Counted from the stretch's first letter, positions 7,553 to 17,503 are shown. The stretch is 64,000 bases of DNA from Actinoplanes sichuanensis (GCF_033097365.1 NZ_AP028461.1:11063501-11127500), one strand, 5' to 3'. Numbers and translations are program-made. The notes: generated by a model not told the origin, from the letters alone.

Positions 7553-9190
7553 ATGCCCAGAATCCCCCGTCTCGCCGTCCCCGCGGCGCTGACCGCCACC
7601 GCTCTCGCCGTCTGGGTGGCGCCGGCATCCCCCGCTCTGGCCGCCGGTCCGGCCGGTGCCGCCGCACTCGCCGCCAACCAGGCCAGCCACCTCAGCGCGG
7701 CCGACCTGACCTGGAACGAGTCGGACGTCGCCGCGGTCACCCTGACCGGCACGAGCGCCACCACGACCAGTTCGAACGTGACGGTTTCGGGCAGCACGGT
7801 GACGGTCAACGCGGCCGGCACCTACCGGTTCAGTGGCACGCTCACCTCCGGGCAGATCGTGGTCAACAGCACCGGGACCGGCATCGTCCGGCTGATCCTG
7901 AACGGCGTGACGATCACCGGCGGCACCGGCGCGATCAACGTGGTCGCCGCCGACGAGGCGCTGATCCACCTGCAGGCCGGCACCACCAACCGGCTCACCG
8001 ACGGCACCGCCTCGGCAGACGGCCCGATCGCCTCGGCCGCCGACCTGAGCATCGCCGGCACCGGCTCGCTGATCGTCACGGGCAACGCCAACGACGGCAT
8101 CAACGTCAAGGACGGCCTGGTCATCGCCGGTGGCACGATCACGATCACGGCGCCCGACGACGCGGTCCGCGGTCAGGACTACGTGATCGTCAGCGGTGGC
8201 TCGATCACCGCGACCGCCGGTGGTGACGGCCTCAAGTCCGACAACGAGGAGGACACCACCCGCGGGTACGTGGCGGTCACCGGCGGCACGGTGAATGTCA
8301 AGGCGACCGACGACGGCATCACCGGGCAGACCGACGCGATCGTCACCGGCGGTTCGATCACCGCGACCACCACCGGCAAGGGCATCAAGGCGGGCGTGCT
8401 CACCGTGATCAGCGACGGCACGGTGAACGTCACCGCCACCGACGACGGCCTGCACTCGGACGCCAACCTGACCGTCGACGGCGGCACCACGACCATCTCC
8501 AGCGGCGACGACGGTGTGCACGCCGAGACCGATGTGCGGGTGGCCGGTGGCACCGTCAACGTCACCAAGTCGTACGAGGGTGTCGAGGGCCTCAAGGTCT
8601 ACGTGACCGGCGGCAGTGTCTCGGCGACCGCCACCGACGACGCGTTCAACGCCTCCGACCCGGCCTACGGCGAGATGCAGAACTCGCCGAACGCCCTGAT
8701 CAGCATCACCGGCGGGTCCGTCGTCGTGAGTGGTGGCACGGACGGTCTGGACTCCAACGGCGCGCTCACCATCGGCGGCGGCACGGTCGTGGTCACCGGC
8801 TCGGCGACCCGCGGCGGCGGTGAGGGCGGCCTCGACTCCAACGGCGCACTCACCATCACCGGCGGCACCCTGATCTCGTCCGGCATCAGCGCCACCACCA
8901 GCACCCTCCCGACCTCCGGCCAGGGCTGGGTGTCGATCACCTTCAGCGCCAACCAGGCGGCCGGCACCGTGGTCCACCTGGCCACCACCTCGGGCACGCA
9001 GATCGCGTCCTACCAGCCCACCAAGGCCTTCAAGGGCGTGGTCTTCAGTTCAAGTTCGATCACCAGGGGTACGACGTACGCGGTCCGCACCGGCGGGACC
9101 GTGTCGGGAACCGCGGTCGGTGGCGGCCTCTACATCGGCGGCACCCTCTCCGGCACCCAGGTGAGCACGGTGGTCGCGGGCAACCGCTGA
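7553..9190 (+). CDS. Secreted carbohydrate-binding-domain repeat protein
   Basis: 545 residues with a clear signal peptide (about 1-30, ending SPALAAG). The rest is built of short repeated strands such as GGTVNV, ATDDGI and GGSITAT, with recurrent Asp-Asp-Gly/Asn-Asp-Gly turns, which predicts a right-handed beta-solenoid (DUF4353/carbohydrate-binding domain type). Such proteins occur with VTC and DUF4956 genes. It is likely exported and may bind a surface polymer or metal through the DDG turns. No catalytic motif was recognised. An inverted-repeat pair follows its stop. Confidence 0.75.
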   Translation: MPRIPRLAVPAALTATALAVWVAPASPALAAGPAGAAALAANQASHLSAADLTWNESDVAAVTLTGTSATTTSSNVTVSGSTVTVNAAGTYRFSGTLTSGQIVVNSTGTGIVRLILNGVTITGGTGAINVVAADEALIHLQAGTTNRLTDGTASADGPIASAADLSIAGTGSLIVTGNANDGINVKDGLVIAGGTITITAPDDAVRGQDYVIVSGGSITATAGGDGLKSDNEEDTTRGYVAVTGGTVNVKATDDGITGQTDAIVTGGSITATTTGKGIKAGVLTVISDGTVNVTATDDGLHSDANLTVDGGTTTISSGDDGVHAETDVRVAGGTVNVTKSYEGVEGLKVYVTGGSVSATATDDAFNASDPAYGEMQNSPNALISITGGSVVVSGGTDGLDSNGALTIGGGTVVVTGSATRGGGEGGLDSNGALTITGGTLISSGISATTSTLPTSGQGWVSITFSANQAAGTVVHLATTSGTQIASYQPTKAFKGVVFSSSSITRGTTYAVRTGGTVSGTAVGGGLYIGGTLSGTQVSTVVAGNR

Positions 9191-9198
9191 CCGGGTGT

Positions 9199-9228
9199 GG
9201 GACCGGTCGTCGCCTGACGACCGGTCCC
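9199..9228 (+). terminator. Terminator after the repeat-protein gene
   Basis: A 13-base perfect stem, GGGACCGGTCGTC (9199-9211), four-base loop, complement to 9228, starting eight bases past the stop codon. There is no T-run, as is common in high-GC genomes. Confidence 0.7.
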
Positions 9229-9243
9229 GTCCTCGAACCGCGC

Positions 9244-9283
9244 CGGACCGGGCGCGCTCACCTCCCCGAGCGCGCCCGGTCCG
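9244..9283. terminator. Second, probably bidirectional terminator hairpin
   Basis: Perfect 16-base stem CGGACCGGGCGCGCTC (9244-9259) with an eight-base loop. Its right arm lies inside the end of the convergent TetR gene, so it would stop transcription from both sides. Confidence 0.65.
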
Positions 9284-9896
9284 TCCCGTCCGGCACCAGC
9301 CCCAGGACCAGCAGGTCCGCGGTCAGTCCGATCAGCCGGTCCTCGGGGACACCGGGTGGCGGCTCCAGGGCGATCCGCAGGCAGGCGTTGAGCGTCACGC
9401 CCATGGCCAGGTGGATCCGGGCGTCCGCCTCGGCCTGGTCGAGCCCGGGGGCGTGCACCGCCACGAAGATCCGGGTCACCTGGGTGAGCTGGCGCTCCAC
9501 TTCGGGCAGGATGTTGCCGTGCGCCCCGAGCGGCGCCTCGGCGATCATCGCGGCGGTCACCGCCCGATGCCGTTTCACCGCCCCGACCAGCACCGACAGG
9601 ATGTGATGGACCCCGTCGCGGGCGGACATCGTCACCGCCGCGGTCAGCGCCCCGGTCAGGTCGGCCAGCACGTCGGCCGAGCTGCGGGCCCGCAGCTCCT
9701 CGATCAACTCGTTCTTCCCGGCGAAGTAGCGATAGAGCGAACCGATGCTGACCCCGGCGGCCGCGGCCACCCGATTGGTGCTCAACCCGGCATAGCCGTT
9801 CTCCGCCAGAACCTGAGCAGTGGCGCTCAGAATCCGGTCGATCATCTCCTTCGACCGTTGCTGCTGTGGCGCTGAACGGCGGACACTCGACGACAT
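9258..9896 (-). CDS. TetR family transcriptional regulator
   Basis: 212 residues from the ATG at 9896 (a GTG at 9938 would add 14). The N-terminal helix-turn-helix reads ILSATAQVLAENGY, then LSTNRVAAAAGVSIGSLYRYF, the classic TetR signature. The C-terminal ligand domain is alpha-helical. It is divergent from the MpaB-like oxygenase gene with only 56 bp between the starts, so it very probably represses that gene and itself. A GAGC-TTTC-GCTC dyad (9925-9936) lies in the gap. Confidence 0.88.
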   Translation of the reverse strand: MSSSVRRSAPQQQRSKEMIDRILSATAQVLAENGYAGLSTNRVAAAAGVSIGSLYRYFAGKNELIEELRARSSADVLADLTGALTAAVTMSARDGVHHILSVLVGAVKRHRAVTAAMIAEAPLGAHGNILPEVERQLTQVTRIFVAVHAPGLDQAEADARIHLAMGVTLNACLRIALEPPPGVPEDRLIGLTADLLVLGLVPDGTDRARSGR

Positions 9897-9924
9897 CGGC
9901 GTCCCCGAAAGACGAGTAGTAAAC

Positions 9925-9936
9925 GAGCTTTCGCTC
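9925..9936. promoter_or_regulatory. Candidate TetR operator dyad
   Basis: Short inverted repeat GAGC-TTTC-GCTC in the shared 56-bp promoter region between the divergent TetR and oxygenase genes. It is shorter than most TetR operators, so the assignment is tentative. Confidence 0.35.
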
Positions 9937-9952
9937 ACTTTATCGTCGAGGT

Positions 9953-11104
9953 ATGACTACGCACGCCGATCTGCGGGTGCCGCGCCGGTTCGGGATGGAC
10001 CGGCCGTGGGCCGAGCGGGCCGCCCGGCCACTGCGGCTGGTCGCCGGCCCCGGTGCCGACCCGACCGAGGAGGAGCTCGCCGCCCTGGCCACCGGCCTGC
10101 TCCGCCGGGACGAGCTCGCGGCCGACCTGATCCGGGCGGTCCGCCCCGACGAGCTGCACAAAGCCCTCACCGCCGGGCCGTCCGAGGACACCCCGGAGCC
10201 GGTGCGGGCCTTCCTCGACACGCTGTCGCACCGGCCCGACTGGGTGGACGACGAGCTGCTGGCCCGCGGCGCCGAGGCGTGCCGGGCGTTCGGAATGGAC
10301 GCGGGGCTGGTTCTCGCGTACGGCTCCCTGCTCGGTGGTTATCGCACCGCCGCGGCCCTGGAACCGTTGGTCCGGACCGGCCGGCTGGCCGGCGGCGAGA
10401 CGCTCCGGCGCATTCAGGAGACGTCGCTGTGGTGGCGCGCGGTGACCGCACCCGGCGGCATGGCGCCCGATGGCGAGGGTTTCCGGATCACGGTGCACGT
10501 CCGGGTCATGCACGCCCTGGTCAACGCCCGGTTGGAGGCCGACCCGGCGTGGGACCGGGAACTGCGCGGCGTGCCGATCAACCAGTACGACCAGGCCAGC
10601 ACCCTCGGCGTGTTCAGCACCAGCTTCCTGCTGCACCTGCGCCTCCTGGGAGTGCGGGTGTCCGGTGCCGACGCCCGCGCCGTGATGCACCTGTGGAGCT
10701 ACGTCGGCTGGTTGATGGGTGTCGACGAGGCGTGGCTGCCGCACACCGAGCGTCGCGGCCGCCGCCTGCTCTACCACTTCCTGGCCAACGATCCGCCCCC
10801 GGACGCCAACAGCACCGCCCTGGCCAAGGCCCTGATCACCATGACCGACGACGTGACGAGCGGCTGGCGCCGGTTCTACGAGCGGGAGCGGGCCCTGTCG
10901 GTGAGCTGCTGGCTGCTCGGCCCGGCCGCCATGCGCGACCTCGGTCTGCCCTACCGCCTACCGTGGTACGGCCTGGCCCGGGTCGGCGCGAACCTGCTGG
11001 TCAGCCACATCCTCGGCCGGCTACCGGGCGGTCGGAGCCGGCTCCTGGCCCGGTCCGAGCGCCAGGCTCGGGCCCAATTCGCGAGGTGGGGCGCCGAACT
11101 GTGA
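9953..11104 (+). CDS. MpaB/Lcp-like oxygenase (DUF2236 family)
   Basis: 383 residues, all-helical, resembling the MpaB/rubber-oxygenase (latex clearing protein) catalytic domain family. Visible family features are the YGSLLGGYRTA helix, ETSLWWRAVTAPGGM and the ITVHVRVMHALVNARL helix carrying conserved Arg and His, the last being a likely heme-binding region. Members oxidise diverse hydrophobic substrates, and the substrate here cannot be told. No signal peptide is visible. A divergent TetR gene controls the short shared promoter. Confidence 0.72.
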   Translation: MTTHADLRVPRRFGMDRPWAERAARPLRLVAGPGADPTEEELAALATGLLRRDELAADLIRAVRPDELHKALTAGPSEDTPEPVRAFLDTLSHRPDWVDDELLARGAEACRAFGMDAGLVLAYGSLLGGYRTAAALEPLVRTGRLAGGETLRRIQETSLWWRAVTAPGGMAPDGEGFRITVHVRVMHALVNARLEADPAWDRELRGVPINQYDQASTLGVFSTSFLLHLRLLGVRVSGADARAVMHLWSYVGWLMGVDEAWLPHTERRGRRLLYHFLANDPPPDANSTALAKALITMTDDVTSGWRRFYERERALSVSCWLLGPAAMRDLGLPYRLPWYGLARVGANLLVSHILGRLPGGRSRLLARSERQARAQFARWGAEL

Positions 11105-11303
11105 ACAGGGCTGACAGAAATGTGCCAGAAGTTCGGCAGGTGCGGCTGGGAGGCTGATCCCGGCGCCGGACGGGACGACGAGACGCGCTGGCGGGCGCCC
11201 AGTTCGACGTTCCTCGCCGGAGAGCGCGGACGGTGCGGGATCAGCATTCAAGGGGGGATCTCGCACCTTCCGCGTTCTGCGTCTTCACGGATCAGGGTGA
11301 CCG

Positions 11304-12452
11304 ATGTGGCCGATCGACGATTCCGCGCGTGACGAGACCGCCGGAGACCGGATCGCCCGGCTGCTGGCCCAGCACCCGCTGATCGACGGGCACAACGATC
11401 TCGCCGACGCCCTACGCACCCTGCACGGCGGGGCGGTGTCGCCGGACGACCTGGAGAAGTTCGCGCTCGACCAGCGGCAGCCGCTGACTCGTACCGACCT
11501 GCCACGGCTGCGGGCCGGGCGGGTGGGCGCGCAGTTCTGGTCGGTCTACGTACCGGGTGATCTGCCCCCGGCGGCTGCCGTGGTCCGGACGCTTCAGCAG
11601 ATCGACCTGGTCCGGGCGCTGCACCATCGTTTCCCGGGCCGGCTGGAGCTGGTGACCACCGCGGACGGGGTGGAGGCGGCGTTCCGGGCGGGGCGGGTCG
11701 CCGGGCTGCTCGGCGCCGAGGGCGGACACAGCATCTGCGACTCGCTCGCGGTCCTGCGGATGCTCGGTGAGCTGGGCGTACGCTATCTGACCCTGACTCA
11801 CAACCAGAACGTCTCGTGGGCCGACAGCGCCACCGACACGCCCCGGCTCGGCGGGCTCAACGACTTCGGCCGGACGGTGATCACCGAGATGAACCGGATC
11901 GGCATGCTGGTCGATCTGTCGCACGTCGCCGACACCACCATGCACGACGCCCTGGCCGTCACCACCCGGCCGGTGATCTTCAGCCACTCGTCGGCGCGGG
12001 CGCTCTGCGGGCACCCGCGCAACGTGCCCGACGAGGTGCTGACCCGGCTGCGCGGCAACGGCGGGGTGTGCATGGTGACGTTCGTGCCGTCGTTCCTGTC
12101 GGCGGAGCGTTGGGCCTGGACCCGCGACCCGCACGGACCGCCGCCGCCGGTGACCGTGGAGCACGTCGCCGACCACATCGAGCACATCCGTGCGGTGGCC
12201 GGGATCGAGCACGTGGGGATCGGCGGCGACTTCGACGGCTCCGAGGACACCCCGGCCGGGCTCGACGACGTGTCGGGCTATCCGAGGCTGTTCGGTGAGC
12301 TGGCCGCCCGGCGCTGGTCGGACGCCGAGCTGGCCGCGCTGGCCGGGGGCAACGTACTGCGGGTGCTGCGCAGCGCCGAGGACGGGCAGGTGCAGCCGAA
12401 CCGTGCCCGCCAGGTGGTCAGCTCGTCCTTCTCCCGTACCCCCAAGGCCTGA
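11304..12452 (+). CDS. Membrane dipeptidase (renal dipeptidase-like, M19)
   Basis: Zinc-dependent dipeptidase of 382 residues. The binuclear metal motifs are all present: LIDGHNDLAD (His and Asp), LLGAEGGHS (bridging Glu), TLTHN, LVDLSHVA, VIFSHSSAR and IGGDFDG. No signal peptide or lipid anchor is visible, so it is probably cytosolic despite the family name. Substrates are dipeptides, often with D-residues. The last 58 codons overlap the convergent regulator gene at 12278. The domain itself ends near GGNVLRVL, so the C-terminal tail may be a late extension. Confidence 0.88.
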   Translation: MWPIDDSARDETAGDRIARLLAQHPLIDGHNDLADALRTLHGGAVSPDDLEKFALDQRQPLTRTDLPRLRAGRVGAQFWSVYVPGDLPPAAAVVRTLQQIDLVRALHHRFPGRLELVTTADGVEAAFRAGRVAGLLGAEGGHSICDSLAVLRMLGELGVRYLTLTHNQNVSWADSATDTPRLGGLNDFGRTVITEMNRIGMLVDLSHVADTTMHDALAVTTRPVIFSHSSARALCGHPRNVPDEVLTRLRGNGGVCMVTFVPSFLSAERWAWTRDPHGPPPPVTVEHVADHIEHIRAVAGIEHVGIGGDFDGSEDTPAGLDDVSGYPRLFGELAARRWSDAELAALAGGNVLRVLRSAEDGQVQPNRARQVVSSSFSRTPKA

Positions 12453-15379
12453 AAGACGTCGCCCGCCGCGGACCAGAGCGAGTGCGCGGTCTCGTGATCG
12501 CCGGCCGCGCAGCGGGCGGCGCCCAGATCACGCAGCGTGCGGGCCCGGCTGAGGTCCATCCCGATGTCCCGCCACTGGTCGGACGCCGACTCCAGCAGCT
12601 CGGCCGCCTCGGACAGCCGGCCGGCGGCCAGGTGCAGCTCGCCGAGGGTCCGGGTGACCAGGGCCGTCCCGTGCCCGTCGTGCCGCACCGTGGTGGCGGC
12701 CAGCGCGACCCGTAGCGGCTCCAGGCCCCGGTCCGGGTCGCCCTGCCGGATCCACACCTTGGCCAGCGCCTGCGCGGTGTACGCGGCGAGATGCGTGTCG
12801 CCGATGCCGGTGGCGATGGTGTGCGCGGCCGAACACAGCTCACCGGCCTTGTCGAGCTCACCGCGCGCCCGGTGCACCAGGCCCATGCCGCGGATCGCGA
12901 TCAGTTCGCCGCGCCGGTGGCCGATCTTGCGGTAGCGGGTGAGCGCGGACGCCAGATGCTCCAGCGCGACGTCGTCCGCGCCGAGCTCCCGGTGCGCGAA
13001 GCCGAGGCTGTAGTAGGCGTGCGCCACCCCGGCGTCGTCACCGAGCCGGTCCAGCACCGCCAGCGCCCGATTGATCTGCGGCAGTGCGGTCGCGTGTTCG
13101 CCCAGCTCCCGGCTCACCGTGCCGAGCCCGTTGAGGGCCACCGCCTGCCCGCGGTCGTGGCCGGCCGCCCCGAACAGGTCGGCGGCCCGGGAGAAGTGCG
13201 CCCGGGACTCGGGGAACCGGTCCTGGGCGTACCGCAGCTGGCCGATGCCGCACTCCATCGCCGCCTCGGCCAGCCGGTCCCCGGCCCGGTGGGCGGCCGC
13301 ACCGGCCGCGGTGTGCGTGCGTTCCCAGCCGTCGAAGTTGTTGCGCGCCGCGAACGACGCGAAGACCAGCGCGTCGGCCAGCCCGCAGGCCGCCGCCACC
13401 AGGTCCAGGGAGGCGGCCCGCTCGACCGCGGCGATCAGCGTCGGCTCCTCATCGTCGAACCAGCGCCGCAGGTCGACCCGTTCGATGGTCGACGCCCAGT
13501 GCGCGGGCGGCTCGGGCAGCACCGGGTGGTAGAGCCGTGGGGTGGCCACCGGCAGCTGCTGCGCCAGATGCTCGACCAGCTGGAGCAGCGCGGCCACCGC
13601 CCCGGTGACGGTCTCCCGGACGGCCTCGGCCCGGGCCAGCTCCCCGGCGTAGAGCCGGACCAGGTCGTGCATCCGGTACCTGGTGAACGGCCCGTCCGGC
13701 CCGACGACGTCCAGCAGCCGGGCGTCGGTGATCTCCTCGACCAGGTCGTCCGCCTCGTCCAGGCCGCAGTCCAGCAGCGCGGCCACCGTGATCGCGGTCA
13801 GCGCGGGCGGATCCAGGCAGCCCAACGCGCGGAACGCCAGCTGTGCCCGGGGGCTCAGACCGCGATAGCCGACGGCCAGACCGGCCCGGACCTCCAGATC
13901 GTCGACAGCGAGCTCGTCGAGCCGGCGCCGCTCGTCGTCGAGCCGGTCGGCGAGCTGGCCCACCGACCAGTGTGGACGCGCCGCAAGCCGGGCCGCGGCC
14001 ACCCGCACGGCCAGCGGCAGCCGCGCGCACAGGCCGATCAACCGGTCCGTCTGTCGGGGATCGGCTTCCGCACGGTCCGCGCCGATCACCCGGGTGAGTA
14101 GCGCCCGGGCCTCGTCGACGGTCATCGTGTTCAGCTCCACCCGGCGCGTCGCGGCCACCGTGACCAGCCGGTTCCGGCTGGTCACGAGCAGCGCCGAACC
14201 GGTGTCACCGGGGATGAACGGGTGGATCTGCCGGGCCGAGACGGCGTCGTCGATCACCACCAGCACCCGGCGCCCGGCGAGCTCGGCACGGTAACGGGCC
14301 TCACGTTCGCGCAGATCGGAGTTGCCCTGCGCGTCCGCGTCGGTGACACCGAGCATGCGCAGCAGCCGGCTCAGCGCCTCGGCCGGTTCGAGGGGGTCGG
14401 CGCCGCCCACGTTGAGGAAGAGCAACCCGTCCGGGTAGTACTCACGGACGGCGTGCGCCACGTGCACCGCGAACGCCGTCTTACCGGCGCCGCCCTGCCC
14501 GGAGACGACCACCACGGGGCTGGCCGCGGCGGTCTCCAGGGCGGCCACGGTGTCGGCCCTCGGCCGGTCGAAGCCCGTGTAGTCCGGCAGATCCGGCGGC
14601 AGCAGGAACGGCCGCGTCGCGCGGGTCACCTCGGCCGGCGAGCGCAGCACGCTCGTGTGCGCTTCGCGCAACAACGGGCCCGGCTCGGTGCCGAGATCAT
14701 CGACGATCCGGTTGCGGGACCGGGCGAAGAGATCAAGAGCTTCGACGGTACGGCCGGAGGCGTGCAGCGCGCGCATCATCGCGGCGATCAACGGCTCACA
14801 CAGCGGGTCCCGGGCCAGCGCCACGGCCAGCCGATCGGCCGCCTCGGTGTGCCGCCCCCGGGCCACCGCGGTCAGCGCCCAGTCGGCCAGCGCGCCCAGC
14901 CGATGCTGGTCCAGGCTCTCCCGGGTGCGCTGTGCCCACTCGCCGGGCAGACCGGCCAGCGCGTCACCCCGCCACAGCGCGAGCGCCTCCTCGAGCACCG
15001 CGAGCCGCTCCTCCGGGCCCGCGGTCCGGGCCGCCTCCAGCAGGTGCCGGAACCGGAACAGGTCGACCGAACCGTCCGGGACCTGCAGCGTGTAGCCACC
15101 CGACCAGCGGACCAGGGTGACCCCGGTGCTGTCCTTGACCACCCGACGCAGGCGGGCCACGTAGCCGTAGAGAGCGCCGCGTGCGTCGTGCGGCGGCTCG
15201 TCGCCCCAGAGCCGGTCGATCAGGGTCTCGAAGGTGACCGGATGCCCGCCGTCGAACAGCAGGGCGGCCAGCAGATGCCGCTGCTTGAGAGCGCCCAGCG
15301 CGACGACCCGCTCCTCCTCGGCCGCCTCGACCGGACCCAGAAGCCGGAACCGCACCACTCTCCCCTTCGGACACGACAT
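12278..15379 (-). CDS. AfsR/SARP-type transcriptional regulator (BTAD, NB-ARC, TPR)
   Basis: 1033 residues. Order: OmpR-like winged helix (about 8-95, starting RFRLLGPVEA), bacterial transcriptional activation domain (about 96-245), NB-ARC ATPase with Walker A GQGGAGKT and Walker B VLVVIDDA, then a long TPR array to about residue 990. This is the AfsR architecture that links nucleotide hydrolysis to activation of secondary-metabolite or developmental genes. Its target is unknown, as no biosynthetic cluster is adjacent. A GTG at 15358 (VRFRLLG) is an equally plausible start. The C-terminal 58 codons lie opposite the dipeptidase end and have a low-complexity Ser/Arg composition. Confidence 0.86.
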   Translation of the reverse strand: MSCPKGRVVRFRLLGPVEAAEEERVVALGALKQRHLLAALLFDGGHPVTFETLIDRLWGDEPPHDARGALYGYVARLRRVVKDSTGVTLVRWSGGYTLQVPDGSVDLFRFRHLLEAARTAGPEERLAVLEEALALWRGDALAGLPGEWAQRTRESLDQHRLGALADWALTAVARGRHTEAADRLAVALARDPLCEPLIAAMMRALHASGRTVEALDLFARSRNRIVDDLGTEPGPLLREAHTSVLRSPAEVTRATRPFLLPPDLPDYTGFDRPRADTVAALETAAASPVVVVSGQGGAGKTAFAVHVAHAVREYYPDGLLFLNVGGADPLEPAEALSRLLRMLGVTDADAQGNSDLREREARYRAELAGRRVLVVIDDAVSARQIHPFIPGDTGSALLVTSRNRLVTVAATRRVELNTMTVDEARALLTRVIGADRAEADPRQTDRLIGLCARLPLAVRVAAARLAARPHWSVGQLADRLDDERRRLDELAVDDLEVRAGLAVGYRGLSPRAQLAFRALGCLDPPALTAITVAALLDCGLDEADDLVEEITDARLLDVVGPDGPFTRYRMHDLVRLYAGELARAEAVRETVTGAVAALLQLVEHLAQQLPVATPRLYHPVLPEPPAHWASTIERVDLRRWFDDEEPTLIAAVERAASLDLVAAACGLADALVFASFAARNNFDGWERTHTAAGAAAHRAGDRLAEAAMECGIGQLRYAQDRFPESRAHFSRAADLFGAAGHDRGQAVALNGLGTVSRELGEHATALPQINRALAVLDRLGDDAGVAHAYYSLGFAHRELGADDVALEHLASALTRYRKIGHRRGELIAIRGMGLVHRARGELDKAGELCSAAHTIATGIGDTHLAAYTAQALAKVWIRQGDPDRGLEPLRVALAATTVRHDGHGTALVTRTLGELHLAAGRLSEAAELLESASDQWRDIGMDLSRARTLRDLGAARCAAGDHETAHSLWSAAGDVFQALGVREKDELTTWRARFGCTCPSSALRSTRSTLPPASAASSASDQRRAASSPNSLG

Positions 15380-15442
15380 CGCGCCGGCCCAGCCTAGGGG
15401 TGAGAGTCGTCACCGTCTATGTCGATCCCATCAGCGGGGGAG

Positions 15443-17503
15443 TCAGTCCTCAGCCGCGTTGATCAGGCGGTCCGCCAGGTCGGCCAGCCGGCTCGCCTGA
15501 GCGTCGTCCGCGATCAGGAACTGGAGGCCGATCTCCAGCCCGCCGCGGGCCTCGGCCGAGTTCACCACCCGGGCGTGCACGGTCATCGAGTCGTTGTCGC
15601 TGTGCAGGTCGACGTCGAGGTTGGTGCCTTCGACCAGGTGCTCGTTCGCCGGCAACAGGCACCGCAGCCCACCGGCGCTGATGTTGACCAGCGGGGCCTC
15701 CAGGGCCGGTTTCCCGGCCCGGCGCAGCCCCACCCTCCCGGCCGTGCTGATCCGGTCGTGCTCCCGGCGCTCCAGACGGGCCGCCAGGTCACCCATCTCC
15801 TCGACCCGGCCGAGCGTGTCGGTCATCTGGTCGGTCAGCCGGCTCATCAGGGTGGACTGGTCGGCGGCGACGGCGCGCAGCGAGACGGCGGCCTCGCTCA
15901 CCGCCGAGATGCCCTCGGTCATGGTGGTGATCGTGCGGGCCATCGCGGTGGTGTCCCGCTCCAGGTCATGGATCGTCTCGATGATCTGGTCGGTCGATTC
16001 GGTGGTGTGCGTGGCCAGCTGCTTGACCTCGTCGGCGACGACCGTGAAGCCGTACCCGAGGTCACCGGCCCGGGCCGCCTCGATCGTCGCGTTCAGCGCC
16101 AGCAACCGCGTCTGCCGGGCGATGTCGGTGACCAGGGCCGCGCCGGTCGCCACCCGGCGCAGGCTCGACTCCAGCGAGGTGATCACCTGCTCGGCCTCGT
16201 GGGCCTGGCTGACGATCGCGTTGGCGGCGACGTCGGCCACGGTGATCCGCTCGTCGATCACCTCGGACGAGCCGCGGACCTCGCCGACCTTCTCGGTCAC
16301 CTGACGTAGTTCCTCGGCGATCACCGTGGTCGACTCGTCGATGATCTCCTGGGTCCGGCGGCGGAACTGAGTCTCGGCCTGTCGCTGATGCATGAACCCG
16401 GCCCGCAGCTGCTGCTCCCGGGCGACCTCGGCACTGGCCAGCGCGGCCTCCTGCTCGACCAGCCGGTTCCGCGCCACGGTCAGCGCCCGCCCGATGTCGC
16501 CCATCTCGTCACGGCCCTCCGGTACCGGCCGGGGTTCCAGATCGGACGCGGCGATGGCGGTCACCGCGGCGACCGTCTGCCGCACGTCGTGGGTGGTCCG
16601 CCAGAGCACCGCCAGCGCGAACCAGAGCGCCACCAGGAAACCGCCGATCGACACGGTCAGCACCACAGCCCGTTCCACCGAGAGTGTGCCGATCCGGTCG
16701 TCCAGCAGCGCGGTCAACGCGTCGTGCAGCGGCTGCACCGCGGCCGCGGCGGCCTCGGCCACCGCGGACGGGTCGGCCGGTCCGGGAGTGCTGAGCGTCT
16801 CGGTGAGCCGGCCGCCGAGTTCGTCGATACGGTCGGCGAGTGCCCGTACCGGAGCATCGATCTTGCCGTTGAGCTGGGGATCGTCGGTGTTCGCGATCGC
16901 GGTGGCGGCGTCGTTGCGCAGTGCCGCGGCGGCACCGGACAGTCGGCCCGCCAACACCGCCTGGGCGGCCACCGCGGCCCTGGTCGTGGTCCCCGGCGGA
17001 ACCGGCAGGGACGCCTGCAGCGCCGTCAGCATGGCCTGCGGCAACTGCACCACCTGGGCGTCCATCACGTAGAAGGAGTCCAGGTCCGGGTCGAGGATCA
17101 GGTTGGAGTCGTTGCCGACCGTGGCTACCAGAGCGGCCAGCGCCTCGGCGGTGGCGATCCGGGCCGCCACCGACCCGTCGCCGGTCTCCGGGACCGCCGC
17201 CACGGCGTCGGTGATCGCCAGGTCGGTGTCCTCCGCCGCGGCGCGGACGGCGGCGAGATCGGGGGTACGGCCGGCGGCGGTCTCGGTGAGCGCGGTAAGC
17301 ACCGCGCGCAGGACGTCGGCGCCCTCCTCTTCGCGGCTGCTGAAGGCGATGTTCGTCGAGGTCACCGACGTGTACATGCCGGTGGCCAGGGCGCCCGGAA
17401 CGAGCAGGGCCAGCACGACGACACCGAGGCGGGTCGCGGTGCGGACCCGGTCGGTGACGGCCAGGACCGGGCGCAGGAGCGGCGGTGAGGCAGTCGGCGT
17501 CAT
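15443..17503 (-). CDS. Methyl-accepting chemotaxis protein with C-terminal PilZ domain
   Basis: 686 residues: TM helix (about 24-46), extracellular sensor region containing [13 protein letters not shown], second TM (about 280-300), HAMP, signalling coiled coil with the hairpin-tip-like stretch [19 protein letters not shown], and then a PilZ domain from about 579. The PilZ c-di-GMP signature is intact: RxxxR at 580-584 and NISAGG at 607-612. The receptor should therefore bind c-di-GMP directly and link it to chemotaxis or pilus-type motility. It lies 69 bp downstream of, and on the same strand as, a GGDEF-EAL gene that could supply or remove the ligand. Confidence 0.85.
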   Translation of the reverse strand: MTPTASPPLLRPVLAVTDRVRTATRLGVVVLALLVPGALATGMYTSVTSTNIAFSSREEEGADVLRAVLTALTETAAGRTPDLAAVRAAAEDTDLAITDAVAAVPETGDGSVAARIATAEALAALVATVGNDSNLILDPDLDSFYVMDAQVVQLPQAMLTALQASLPVPPGTTTRAAVAAQAVLAGRLSGAAAALRNDAATAIANTDDPQLNGKIDAPVRALADRIDELGGRLTETLSTPGPADPSAVAEAAAAAVQPLHDALTALLDDRIGTLSVERAVVLTVSIGGFLVALWFALAVLWRTTHDVRQTVAAVTAIAASDLEPRPVPEGRDEMGDIGRALTVARNRLVEQEAALASAEVAREQQLRAGFMHQRQAETQFRRRTQEIIDESTTVIAEELRQVTEKVGEVRGSSEVIDERITVADVAANAIVSQAHEAEQVITSLESSLRRVATGAALVTDIARQTRLLALNATIEAARAGDLGYGFTVVADEVKQLATHTTESTDQIIETIHDLERDTTAMARTITTMTEGISAVSEAAVSLRAVAADQSTLMSRLTDQMTDTLGRVEEMGDLAARLERREHDRISTAGRVGLRRAGKPALEAPLVNISAGGLRCLLPANEHLVEGTNLDVDLHSDNDSMTVHARVVNSAEARGGLEIGLQFLIADDAQASRLADLADRLINAAED

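Noticed and set aside
7529..8977. 482-codon frame antisense to the secreted repeat protein
   Set aside because: Low-complexity Gly/Asp/Val/Arg sequence mirrors the repeats of the real gene, which has a signal peptide and coherent solenoid repeats.
11120..11332. 70-codon frame between the oxygenase and dipeptidase genes
   Set aside because: No ribosome-binding site and no domain. It overlaps the dipeptidase start in another frame.
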